A DNA stretch of 60,014 bases, from NCBI GenBank assembly GCA_025399215.1, contig MU621182.1:1-60014 (forward strand), read 5' to 3'. The notes beneath the pieces were generated by a model, which made no database searches, had not been told where the DNA came from, and was given only the letters and a program-made list of their open reading frames with translations. The translations under genes and the position numbers were made by a program. Source of the DNA: Globomyces pollinis-pini. Lineage: Eukaryota; Chytridiomycota; Chytridiomycetes; Rhizophydiales; Globomycetaceae. Positions 45,501 through 56,283 of the stretch are shown here, piece by piece; position 1 is the first letter of the stretch, and the number at the start of each line of letters is the position of its first letter.

Positions 45501-46676
45501 AATGTGGGAACTCTTAAACCTGGGGATAAAGTATCAGACTCTCTATACTTCCAATGTCGACATCGGCTAGATAGTAGATCGATTGTATCGTCAGTGTACA
45601 TCAGTATTGCTAGTAATCCAGCAAACATCAATCAGGTCTCAAGTTTTACGTATGATTTGTCAGATACAAAACTGTTATGGAAAATTGGAAATCGTAATCC
45701 AATCAAGGTGGAAAGTTTATTCGAGTGCAGTACCAAGTTTGAGGCAATTGCATGTCCCGCTTTTGAATCAACCGCGATCGGTGGTTCCGTTTTAAAATTC
45801 AACCCAGACTATAAAGTTACCAAGATTCTGCAAAGTCTAGTGCATGTTACGATAAGATTGGTGAGTAATTCATCAATCTTCGTAAAGTCTATCAAAATAC
45901 TACCTGTGCTACCAAACGTAATTTATTTAGATCTCACATTTCTCAGCACCCTATTAAGTCTTTAGATGTTTCGAGTTTAACTAGTCAGTGTTCAGCAAAA
46001 GGTATCCGTCATTATGCTCTAACTTTGAATAGACTGGCATCCAAGCAATTCAGAGGCTTTTATTTACAAATTGAGACTCAATATTGATGTTTTTGCAAGT
46101 AATCTGTCGGTAGAATATGGTAAGCTGGAAATCATTTGGAGCAGGTTGTGTTTTGTATACTGATATTTAGAAATCAAGCAGATGAGGCTGTTACAACGAC
46201 ATCTATTCTAGATTTACCTAGATATGAAGTCGTTCCAGAATTATTGCGTGTTTTTGCAAGTAATATGATTATCAGTATCTCATAAAATAGAAATTCCTGG
46301 CAATATTGTGGTGGGAAAACCATTTGATGTCACTTATACCATTCAAAACTTAACTTTGCATTTAGCTGAATTGCTATCATTGGTAGAATCTAGCGAACAT
46401 TTTGTGTTTTCGGGTTATAAACAAATTGGATGTAGAATTCTGCCATACGGAACTCAGTTGCTAAAGATGAAGTTTTTACCTTTGTCTGTGGGAAGGTGTG
46501 CATTACCACAACTAAGAATCATGAAGAGATCTGATATGACCATTTTAGAAGAAGCAGAGACAGATTTAAATCGTAAGGAGGGTGACAATGATAAATGCTT
46601 TCCTATTTCGGTTGCTAGTGGTCATATAGTTGGTTCCAAGAAAGGAGAGTTGTATGTGAATGTCAACCCAGTTTAA
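42501..46676 (+). CDS. TRAPPC11: TRAPP complex subunit 11 (foie gras/gryzun domains)
   Basis: Tethering-complex subunit in ER-to-Golgi traffic. The start MDSYPKEYISHHVPLLGVLGLAQ matches the family start. The foie-gras region includes YYKEKEKKIKKKKAKLL, RYDLKMAIYCEFRKDFENAI and the strongly conserved block LLTKSYEQFKKYKCSRMTLYLASEIARVY, followed by ALKFYDRIAKTYRKESWYSLLSTI. Immunoglobulin-like repeats come next, and the gryzun end has HFVFSGYKQIGCRILPYGTQLLKMKFLPLSVGRCALPQL. The gene is cut by a dozen or more introns, mostly 25-60 nt, so not all exon edges near 43000-44000 and 45960-46300 are fixed. Open frames in between are fragments of this gene. Absent in S. cerevisiae, present in many other fungi and animals. 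Confidence 0.9.
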
Positions 46677-46796
46677 TATAAGTTACATCTTGATAAAAAG
46701 TTTATTTAGTTGAATTGATCATGTAAGGTAACAATTTCAAGTTTTTGCAGTATTAACGATCACTTTTTCTGTTCTTTCAATCATTGCAGTTTTCTA

Positions 46797-47637
46797 TTAT
46801 GAGTTTAATAGTGAGGATACCTTGGAATTATGCTCAGTACTTTGTCCCTTTCTTGCCCAACTTAGTTGCACAATTCCGTTTGCTAAATATAACAATCCAG
46901 GCAGTGAATTATATATTAGGTTCATAGTTGAGATGTAGGAAGCTGGTAGGATTTGAAATGCTACGATATGTAGACATTCTGTGACTGAGTACGCAAAAAA
47001 TGTAACCAATTCAAAATCCATTGCTACATTCCAATACTCAGCAATTGATTTCTCCTTCAAATATTTTAAAAGAAAATAGAGTCCCTATCTATTAAAAATC
47101 ACTGTGTAGCCATACAAAATGTGAGATCAATGCAAGTTCAAAGAAAATAGATACTGCATGTTCCAAGAGAACAACATCATGCGGTATGTATGTTAGACAG
47201 CTCCCCAAACCTTCGCTTGTGGTGCTTGGCATTAATCCTTTTGCATGATACGTTGTGAAGGTAACACTAGCAATTCGCGAAATTAAAGCAAAATAGAGAA
47301 ACCACGATTTAACTCCAGCACAGTTAGTTAAGTATAAAACCTTTTTCAGTTGATAGTAATCATAGCCAATGAAATTGATGTAGATCAAGGCATAGACAAA
47401 TTTCTTCAGTATCAAGCAACTATTTAGTTCCATTAACATCAAATATCCTGTTAATGCAAGCGAAAAGCATATAATCACTGGGATAAGACTGGTTAACGCG
47501 CTGAAATAGAATCCATGCCGTAGTCTTCGTCGATGTTTGGTGAGGTATATGGTCGCACCGATTAGTAACACCAAAGCTATTGACGAGGTTGCTACAGCAG
47601 CAATAGATGGGGTTGTGAAACTCGTTGCAAATTGCAT
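46797..47637 (-). CDS. 7TM protein, family B member 1
   Basis: Two exons, about 270 residues. It starts MQFATSFTTPSIAAVATSS. Seven hydrophobic helices are visible. Conserved with the divergent neighbour: a basic turn THRRRLRHGFYFSAL-like, LKKFVYALIYINF, YDYYQLKKVLYLTNCAGVKSWFLYFALISRI, TTYHAKGL-P, GLGSCLTYIP, FELALISHF, then an intron of about 32 nt, GLYFLLKYLKEKS, and YISTMNLIYNSLPGLLYLANGIVQ. The tail is short and polar. It shows no named GPCR motif. The helix arrangement and the basic loop between helices 5 and 6 parallel family A, but I see no clear sequence identity between the two families. Confidence 0.82.
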
Positions 47638-48012
47638 GTAAGTTAGATATGTGAAAAATCAAAGTGCTACTGAACGCCAAAAAAGACACAATTTAGACTA
47701 TCTTTTTTGACCGTGTTTTTAATACAAATACATACTGATGCTCAAAATTTAGTTGGCCAATATATGGTTTCATTAAACATATTGGATAGCTTTTATTGTA
47801 TGGGACTATATATTTTTTAAAGCGATATTATGGCATTGAAATAAGGTTTTCTTTAAATGTAAATGGCCAAACTCAAACTACTGCATATCTTCCCATTATT
47901 GATTTGACTCCTGAAAGAGACTAAAAAAATTTGTGTTCATCACTATGACTGACATGTTCATAAATTGACACTGAACGCGTCTACAAATTTTCCTGTTCTG
48001 TCTTTCATCGTT
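47638..48012. other. Divergent promoter of the 7TM family B pair
   Basis: 375 AT-rich bases between two start codons. ACGCGT lies at 47975-47980, 32 bases before the plus-strand ATG, preceded by CTGA. A related CTGAACGCC lies about 35 bases before the minus-strand ATG. No gene is seen. Confidence 0.6.
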
Positions 48013-48947
48013 ATGCCTTTCGCGACCACATTCACCACCCCTTCTATCGCTGCTATTGCTACCTCTTCATCAGCTTTGGTGTTACTAAGCAGCTCCATCT
48101 TCCTTTTGACAACTCACCGAAAGAAGTTAAGGAATGGTTTTTACCTTAGCGCTATGCGAACTCTTATTCCAGTGGTTTTGTGTTTCAGTCTCGCGTTAAT
48201 TGGTTATATTCTGCTAATGGATCTCCCCAGTTGCTTAGTTCTCAAAAAAATTGTCTATTCATTGATCTACATCAACTTCCTCAACTATGATTTCTATCAG
48301 CTTCAAAAAGTTTTACAGCTAACCAACTGTACAGGATATAAATCTTGGTTTCTCTATTTGGCATTAGGTGCTCGTTTAGTTACTGTAGTTTTGACTACCT
48401 ATTATGCTAAGGGTCTGATTCCGAACGCTACAGATGATGGCTTAGGAAGTTGCTTGACATCAATTCCAAGAGAAATCGTTGTATTGGAGCATATCATATC
48501 TATTGGCTTCGAATTGGCTCTAATTGTACACTTCGTAAGTCTATCGCTACTTTATTTTAGGGAGTATGCTTTTTGATAAAATATTTGAACAAGGAGCCAG
48601 TTTCTGAATTCTTAAGTACAGCAATTGATTTCGAATCTTTCACGTTTCTTATCTACTTTTTTACAGAGGTGGTGTATTTGATTGCATTCCACATATTACC
48701 AAGTTCCTACATTTCAACTATGAATTTGATTTACAACTCACTACCTGGTATGTTATTTTTGGCAAATGGCATTGTACAGATGAAATGGGCTAGAAAAGAG
48801 CAATCTACTGTCGAAAACAAATTCAAGGTAACTGGTTCATTTACCTCATACAAAACTAGAAAAACAAGAAAACCGAAAAATCAGATAAAGTTATTGGTAC
48901 TGGTGTGGAAGATAACTAACACTTGTGTGACGAATATATTCATCTGA
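48013..48947 (+). CDS. 7TM protein, family B member 2
   Basis: Two exons, about 300 residues. It starts MPFATTFTTPSIAAIATSSS. Seven helices and the same blocks as member 1: HRKKLRNGFYLSAMRTLIPV, KKIVYSLIYINFLNYDFYQLQKVLQLTNCTGYKSWFLYLAL, TTYYAKGLIP, GLGSCLTSIP and YISTMNLIYNSLPGMLFLANGIVQMKWARK. A 27-nt intron lies after IVHF, the same position and phase as in member 1. The C-terminal tail is longer and rich in Lys, Arg and Thr (SYKTRKTRKPKNQ). The pair is a head-to-head inverted duplication. Confidence 0.82.
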
Positions 48948-49413
48948 TTTTGAGTTTGGTTTTCTTTTATGGTTTAAAATAATAAAGGTGTAAAGAGGAT
49001 TGAGTGAACATTTATAACCGATGAGATCCATCATTGTATCAACTTTAGGAAAATCTATTGACGTTTGAAGTTAAAACTCTCAGTTAGGTTCAAAACACAT
49101 TGTTAGTCGCATTTCCTAATTTTTAAAGTATCATCAACACTATTGCATCAATCATCTCCATTACAATTCAATCAGTCGCATTATGATTTAGATGATTCGG
49201 TGTTTAAGTTTACTATTATAGAAATATCCATAGAACTACTTGGTTTATAAATCCATAAAAGGTCTGTCTTTTGGTTGAATGAGTAGCATCTAAATATTTT
49301 CACCTAACAGTGTGTATGTTTTTCATGTTATAATGCGCTTTAGGGATGATGTATGAATGGCATTGTTTAATTTTCAATATAAACTTCTTTTCGTGTTTAT
49401 TCCAAAAACAAAC
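48948..49413. other. Intergenic region, no gene seen
   Basis: 466 AT-rich bases between the 7TM gene and the MARVEL-like gene. No open frame, RNA gene or clear element was seen. Confidence 0.45.
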
Positions 49414-50079
49414 ATGCCAAACGCTCTCGCAAACAAATGGAATAAAGTCAAAAAGTGGGATTATGAAGGAACTCTACGTAAAGTGAAAGGTTAATTTCGT
49501 TATTGATATCTCATATTAGACACCAAAAATTTTGAAATTCAAAAAAATGGTCGATTCTCTGCTAGATTTTTTCAAATAGCTTTAGCTATGATATCCTACT
49601 ATTGGCTAGGATCACAAAACCCTGCGTTTACTCAAAAATATGAATTAACTGCCGTGATTGGGTCAATGACGTAAGTCGACATCTAATATTCAATTTGTAG
49701 ATTTTTTGCAATTGCGAGTCCTGCTATTTCAGCAGCGCTCATTGCTGTGTACATTACCCCTTGGTTTGGTAAAAATTGGACTTCCAGACGTATTTTGTTG
49801 ATTGAAACGTTTTGTGATTTGTTCATCACAATTGGCTGGATTGCAGGCTTTTTTACATTGCTATCTTCAGTCACAACTGGATGCTCACCTGCTAATTGGA
49901 TTGTTGGTTGTACAAACTTCAATTGGATGGCGGCATGGGTATTTTTCTTGTTCTTGTCTTGGGCAATTGGTTTATTTTTTGATGGTACAGCTTGGTACCG
50001 AGGTGTTCTCTCTCAAGAAGAAATTGGATCAGATGTGCTACTGGATATTAGACGAACCACTCGTACCAGAGGACATTAA
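49414..50079 (+). CDS. MARVEL-like four-helix membrane protein
   Basis: Three exons with two introns of about 30 nt. It starts MPNALANKWNKVKKWDYEGT, a basic cytosolic head. Helices: FFQIALAMISYYWLGSQ; FFAIASPAISAALIAVYIT; ETFCDLFITIGWIAGFFTLL; and after two Cys (GCSPANWIVGC) WMAAWVFFLFLSWAIGLFF. The tail GTAWYRGVLSQEEIG is typical of the end of fungal MARVEL proteins. Length about 200 residues. Fungal relatives such as Nce102 shape plasma-membrane domains; this link is by layout only. Confidence 0.75.
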
Positions 50080-50155
50080 AAGTGAGGAAAATAAATTGAG
50101 AATCGTTTTACAAATGGGGTGTTATGATAAATTGATCTCTTTTATTATGATAAAT

Positions 50156-52830
50156 TTAGTCCAAATCCATACTGAGACCCTCCTTTGGAGCTTCTTCTTC
50201 AGCAATTTCGTCACCAGGGACTTCTTCCAGAGGAGGTGCATCTTCCATTGGCACATCTTCAGCTGCAGTTTCTTTTTCTGCCTTAGCTTCTTCTTTTGGT
50301 GCTGGTTTTGGTTTTGGCTTGCTTAATACCTTATGTGCTGCGGTTTTAAGTGACTGTAAAGTTAGTGTTTGATAAAAAAAAATTACTGTTTGTTCGGCCC
50401 TAATTTTTTCTGCGGTAAGGATAGGAACAGAGGACTTTGGAAGGTCATTTTGTTTTGCAACCTGCTCATTCAACCATTCTACTCGTTTCTGAGCATTGGA
50501 AACTAATTCGTCTAACTCCTCTTTTGCGATATGTTCGTAACGACCATCCTAATATGTTAGTCAAATCAAAATACATACATCTGCTTGCACGTCTAAAATA
50601 ATTCCATTGATCGCTTCGCGGAATTCTTTTTCAGCATAAGGACGTTCTTCAGATTGTATGAATCTAGAAGCAATTGGGTCTCCTGTTTTACGCAATTCAA
50701 CAAGCTTTTCAATGTACACTGACTTGGAAACATCTTCTCCTTCACCATATAACCAATCTTCGGTATTATTCAATACTTCGGTAAACTTTTCACGCTCGGC
50801 TTCAACAACAAATTCATTCCATTGATCAGAGAGTTTTGATCTGGTTTCGTAAACATACTCTTCCAAAGCATTTCTTCTTTCAGCTGTATCGATAACAAGT
50901 CTATCAGAGGCACTCATATTTCCTTCTGATTGCAACCAATCAGCAAGCAGTTCTGGTGTAGCACTAGCAGTAGTTCCAGTAACAGTCAAAGGATGCTTTT
51001 TAATAATTTTTTTAGTCTTTGTCTTTGTATCTACCAATTCATCTGCAGGTTTATTTGAATCCTTTGATTCTTCAATAGGAACAATGACTTCCTCCAACTG
51101 TTCAGCAGATTCAACGTTGACCAGACCGTTTCCGTCCAAGCGAGCTTTAATCTTGATATTTGCTTTCAACTGGTTATCTTTCTCCCCTTCTTTGACAGGT
51201 AATCGTTGGATACCATCCATAACCCAAGAACCAATTAATGTAGAAGTACCGGTAGGGAGTTTTTTCTCATCACCATACACCGCACTGATATTCATAGAAA
51301 CACTGTTGGCCTTTCCAAGTTCTTTGTTACGTAAAGCACGAGAAAGAGTGACTGCTTTAAGACTAGGAATAGAAATGTTGGGACCAAAAGCTTCCATATA
51401 AGTGACATTTTTTTCTCCTTTTTTAGGATCTGGCATTTGAGCAGATTCCCAGTGCAATTCAATTGGATGAGTGTTAATATCTTGAACAGTGAAATCACGA
51501 ACTTTGAATACGGGGGACATGATAGCACATTGGAATGCACAACCACGAGCAACAGCTTCGTCTTGGTTAAGTGTGAATGCAAGTTTGTTTGGACCGTCAA
51601 CAGTACCGCCAAAAATTTTGCAGAGATGTTCTTTGATCATTGGAATACGAGTGCTTCCACCAACTAATTCAACAAAATCGACATCATCAGTAGTCACCTT
51701 GGCAGCAGCAAGAGCATCGGTAACCGGTTTAGTGAATCTTTTCATAAATTCAACACACATTTCTTCAAAGTCTTCCCGTTTCACCATAGCAGAAACATCT
51801 TTATCATCTAAAAGACATTCAATGTTGAAAGGAGCAGTAGAATTGGCTGACAAAATTTTCTTTACACGTTCGGCACCTGCTCGAAGTCTAAAAGTGGCTT
51901 TGGCATTTTCATGGATTTTAAGTTTGTACTTGGCATTGAATTCTTTAATAAAATGCTCAGTAATTACTTGATCGAAATCACGACCACCCAGGTTTCTGTC
52001 ATACGCAGTTCCAAGAATAGTTAATTTTCCCTTCCTAAAAATTAAAATTTGTTTAAAAGGTGTTACACAAATGAAACTACAGTAACTTGACAAGAAGAAT
52101 GGCCAACGTCAACAAAAGTGACAATTCTTGGTTTCAATTTCTCATCGGCAGCAACATCTGGTAAATCTGTTTTAGTAATACCATATCCAAGAGCACCTAA
52201 AAAATGAGATCTCTGTATCATTACATGCTGTGGTATCGTTGAGTAATCTAAGACAATTTAATCCAGCAACATGGGAAGCATCCAAAATGGCACGACGTTG
52301 GGCATCAGTGAACCATACAGGACATGAGATAACACAGTCACTAACTGGGATTCCCAGTTCAGCACTGGTAAAATCCTTGACTTTTGTCAAGAACATTGCA
52401 GATAGTTGTGTGTAGGAAAATTCTTCTTGTTCATTTTTGAAGTTCACCTAAAACGAATTAATTTTGAAAACAACATAGACAGGAAATCAAATGGAAAGAT
52501 AAAGTGAATTTAATAACTTACTGAAACACCGCATTCACCACGACTGGTTTCGATAACTTTAGCATTAACAAAAGTCTTTTCATTAGATTGCACTTCAGGG
52601 TCATTAAATTTTCGTCCACTGAGACGTTTTAATGATGCAACAGTATTTTTGAAATTAGAAATTTCCAAAGTTTTTGCACCTTCACCTAAGAATCTCTGTT
52701 TTTCACCGAAAGATACAAGTGAAGGAGTAGCTCTGTTAGATGTTTCATTTGTGATAACATCAATTCCTCTGTTTCTGGCAACAGCCACGACAGTGTTTAA
52801 ACTGCCAAAATCAATACCAACGACGGACAT
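50156..52830 (-). CDS. SSE1: Hsp110/Sse1-type Hsp70 co-chaperone
   Basis: Cytosolic nucleotide-exchange factor for Hsp70. The start MSVVGIDFGSLNTVVAVARN matches Hsp110. Blocks follow: NETSNRATPSLVSFGEKQRFLGEGAK, GVSVNFKNEQEEFSYTQLSAMFL, VSDCVISCPVWFTDAQRRAILDA, AGLNCLRLLNDTTA, GTAYDRNLGGRDFDQVITEH, FVELVGGSTRIPMI and DEAVARGCAFQCAIMSP. The beta domain and long helical lid come next, with an acidic tail ending in DLD. At least four introns. The nucleotide-binding loops are conserved. Upstream of the Met the same frame stays open for 77 more codons (to 53061) and encodes a hydrophobic helix, discussed as a finding. A heat-shock element lies about 400 bases upstream. Confidence 0.93.
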
Positions 52831-53412
52831 TTGTAAGTTATTTAAGTTTTGATCTTGATGTAATAAAGGGGTTTTCTTTTGATTTGGTTTCTTGTTGAGA
52901 GAGAGTCTTTTAGAATAAAAATAATAATAAGCAAGAGTTAATACGCCAAGTAATAAAGCAGTAGAGACGTAGATAAGACTTGAAATTTTGACTAAAAAGG
53001 CAAAGTCAGTAAAACGAAAAAACAGGAGATGTGCAAAATCAGTGATTCCAGGAGAATGCATTCACATTCTCTGTAGGGAACTAAGGTAAATGAACGCAGA
53101 CACGCTGCTCCGAATGCCATTCTAAAGTGCTCTGTGAATCCTTACCTTCTCTGCAAGTTCAAAAAAAATTTACAGAATTCCAGTCTTTTTTCGATTTAAA
53201 AAGCCTAGGGTTACACAACCCTTGAATGGAAGATTCTGGATGCTTCTATGCCGCTCAAAGAAGATGAGCTGTAAAGAGTGTTAATTAAGTAAGCATTGGA
53301 TAGAGAGACTGGTAGAGAGAGTTGTACTCGGGAATGTTGTTGTATACAACCATCTGACTCGTTTCCTTTTTTGTTTGTGTTCAACACCGCGCGTTCGAAT
53401 CAACAAAAATAA
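52831..53412. other. Divergent promoter region of Hsp110 and B9D2
   Basis: Holds the in-frame upstream extension of Hsp110 (52831-53061) and a four-unit heat-shock element (53228-53247). No separate gene is seen. Confidence 0.5.
53228..53247. promoter_or_regulatory. Heat-shock element (four alternating units)
   Basis: GGAAG ATTCT GGATG CTTCT: contiguous nGAAn/nTTCn units, with one mismatch in unit three. It lies between Hsp110 on the minus strand and B9D2 on the plus strand, consistent with HSF control of the chaperone gene. Confidence 0.6.
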
Positions 53413-54057
53413 ATGGCAGAAATTCATATTCTGGGATCTTTGGTAGGCGCTTCTGACTTTCCTAAATCCCAACTTTGCTGCAAATGGTCAATAGTTAGTG
53501 GAGAAAGCTGGGTCTTGTTAGAAGGAGAAACGTCTGGTAGAACTCACGTAGATATCCCTCTTGTATCTATCCAACCATGCGCTAATATAATTAGGACCCC
53601 ACTTTATCAGTTTGGTCACATCCTCTTGGTATAATTCAAAAGTCTGATTTGTAGATATTCACTTTGCAACCAAATCTATTGCTGGCTGGCCAAAGTTAGT
53701 CGTTCATGTATTTCATCAAGACATGTTTGGAAGAAATGAATTATGTAAACAGCTATGTAGTACTAAGTAAATTTAGTTGGATATGGATTTATTCACGTAC
53801 CAGCTACACCGGGAAAGCATACGATGGAAATTGTCACCTGGAGACCAACAGGCACAATGAAGGAGCAGCTGTGGGGTATCAATCATTAATTATTTATCTT
53901 AGCAACTTTTTTGGGGGCAACAAATCAACTGAAAGATACAAACCTGATATACGATCCAATGGACAGATTTCGATTAGTCACCGAATCTATGGGTAAAGTT
54001 CATGTAGAATTCGACATAATCATTCGTAACTTTCAAAAAACCGGTGTAAGTAGTTAA
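53413..54057 (+). CDS. B9D2: B9 domain-containing protein 2 (ciliary transition zone)
   Basis: Member of the MKS/B9 complex that gates the ciliary transition zone, with B9D1 and MKS1. Six exons are joined by five introns of 26-33 nt. The spliced protein reads MAEIHILGSLVGASDFPKSQ, LCCKWSIVSGESWVLLEGE, RTHVDIPLDPTLSVWSHPLD, IHFATKSIAGWPKLVVHVFH, QDMFGRNELFGYGFIHVPAT, PGKHTMEIVTWRPTGTMKEQ, then ATFLGATNQL, YDPMDRFRLVTESMGKVHVE and IIIRNFQKTGV. Every block aligns with human B9D2 (175 residues), and each intron removal restores the family sequence. The gene therefore looks functional and implies a flagellated stage. The track of long frames breaks it into two pieces. Confidence 0.95.
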
Positions 54058-54255
54058 TATAATAGAGTTGTTTGATATTTTATTGACTCTCACGTATTCC
54101 CAATCTTCTTCCAAAAAACGATCACAATAAGCTCCGTGTTGCAAATAGATATTGTCCGTATTAACAATAGACTCTTTATGGTAATAAACTTAAAGTTTGA
54201 AGACGTATAGGCCAATAATATTGCTAACTTAGTGTTTTATTAAAGCAATCTTAAT

Positions 54256-56215
54256 TCATCGTTCAACAGCATATGCAGATGAAAGGCTACGTGTCAAGGC
54301 AAGTCGAACCAAATTTAACATATTTTTTGAACTATCCATATTATCCATTTGGTTTTTCACTGTAAAACTTTCCAAACAGCGCATCAAATCAATCAGTTCC
54401 ACACTACTGAATAAGCAGAAATCTCCTTCTAGTAATGGTAGTATATCCACCAAAAACGTATTGAAAAAAAAGTTTGGTATGATTTCGGAGTTGAACAATG
54501 GAATTATTTCCTTGGCAGCTAATTCATATTGTTTAAACTTCAAATATCCCTGAAATTGATCAAACCTAATTAAAAAGGTTAACCTCCTCCACTGTGCCTC
54601 ATTCGGAATAGGTAATAATGAGGCCGTTGGAAAGTCGAAACTTCCTGTTTGAATGTAGGAAGTTAAAATCATGTCCACAATTAAAGAAACATGGAAATAA
54701 TCACCAGCGGAAACAAAGTATTTGATTGATGGTATATAGTCCTTTCTATCCATACATTGCTTCCCGAGAATTTTTAAAATAGATTTCTTTGATTGGTGCA
54801 AAGAATGTGCATCACAGAATTGTAATAAATGGTCAATATTGGATTGGTAAGTTAAAGGGATTCTTGAAATTATGGATTCAATTGCAGCTAAATCGACATT
54901 CGGACAAGATACAAGATAATCTAATGCGTCCTTCCATAGTTGATCATGGATTAAAAGCGATTCAGCAAAATTAATTAAATACCATTCTGTTAAGTTAGTG
55001 ATAGATTTGCCATTCGTTTTATCATGCTCCAGTAATAATTTGCCGTTGTGATTCAACTGAAGATTAATTGGGATATCGAGTTTGATTAATAGATCAATTA
55101 AATGAGTTGTTAGCCACCAATCTAGATTTGTGCAAAGGGCAATTGCTTTGGGATAATCGTTCTCCATGAAGGAAAATAGAATTTGATCCAAGAAATTATC
55201 GGGTTTGAATTTGCTTGTAATAAATTTTAATAGTTCAGGTAGATGTTTTTTGTCATGAGTTGGGTAGACATATTTTAGTAAACCGTTTAAAGCATCTTGC
55301 CAATTACTGGAGTATTTCAATATGACATCTTGCTGGCCTAATTTATGTTTAGACGGGTAAATATAAAGTACCGGAGATGATTTCGAATAAGGTAATAAAC
55401 TGATCTTTGTCTACTGGCAGAAAGGCTACGTTTGAGTACGTTCCAATATCGACTTTATCTCTAACTAATTCGTTCCATTTATTCCATTCTTCGAAGAACA
55501 TTTCGTCATTTTCATAGTCCGTTATTTTGGGATATTGATCAATTAAGTAACAAAATACATTAATTGGATTATTCAATTGGTTGGAGTTATAATGATCCAA
55601 TTTAGAAAGCAATAACTTTGCTGGTTCAAAATAACCTCTTAGTGTTAAAGAGTAGATTAATGTCCAATAACTGGTGTTTTCTACTGAAGTTGACCTGGAG
55701 TGTTGTAGTTCATTGAAACGTGCACTTAATTCTGTCGCAGCATTTCTTCTCATCCATTCTTCAATATTGAAAAGAATTGAATCTCCTTCATTTGACTCAA
55801 TGTGGATAATGTGAACCAAAAACCAGATCGAATAGAGAGAAGAGAAAAGGCTAGATTCTTCCACATTGGTCTGACTTTTTAGTGCATGATTAAATATCAA
55901 ATCTAAGTAAGCTTTTGATGACTCTAAAAGTGCCAAATGTGTAGTTGTTCCCCCAACATCTTGTGTTTGAACCTTGGATTGGAGATTCAAGTAAACTTGT
56001 TTTGCTTCTTTATAAAATGGTACTCTAATATCAGGGATAGTATTGTATCCAACTGTCTGGAGAGTGTCATTCCATTTACATTTCCCGGATCGCTCTCCTG
56101 TTTGAGTTTCAAATATTGTCATTTTCAAGTTCTGAGGGGCTAATGCAAATCCTAATCGTCGTCCTTGTTCGTTTCCTTGAAGAAACTGAGTTTGATAGAT
56201 GGAAATATCTGACAT
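54256..56215 (-). CDS. NUP85: Nucleoporin Nup85
   Basis: Scaffold subunit of the Y-shaped (Nup107-160) complex of the nuclear pore. The start MSDISIYQTQFLQGNEQGRR precedes a short beta-insertion blade, then an alpha-helical solenoid. Diagnostic segments: SYWTLIYSLTLRGYFEPAKLLLSKL; EIISGQQDVILKYSSNWQDALNG, restored by removing one intron of about 36 nt; LDWWLTTHLIDLL; LTEWYLINFAESLLIHDQLWKDALDYLVSCP; IISRIPL; and SVELIDLMRCLESFTVK. The length of about 640 residues is normal. It is in tandem with Syf1, whose stop codon lies 68 bases upstream of this start. Confidence 0.93.
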
Positions 56216-56283
56216 TTGGACAAAGAGGGAAAGGTGAAAATTAAAAAAATTTACAAAGTCTTCAATTTGAATATGGTTTATTA

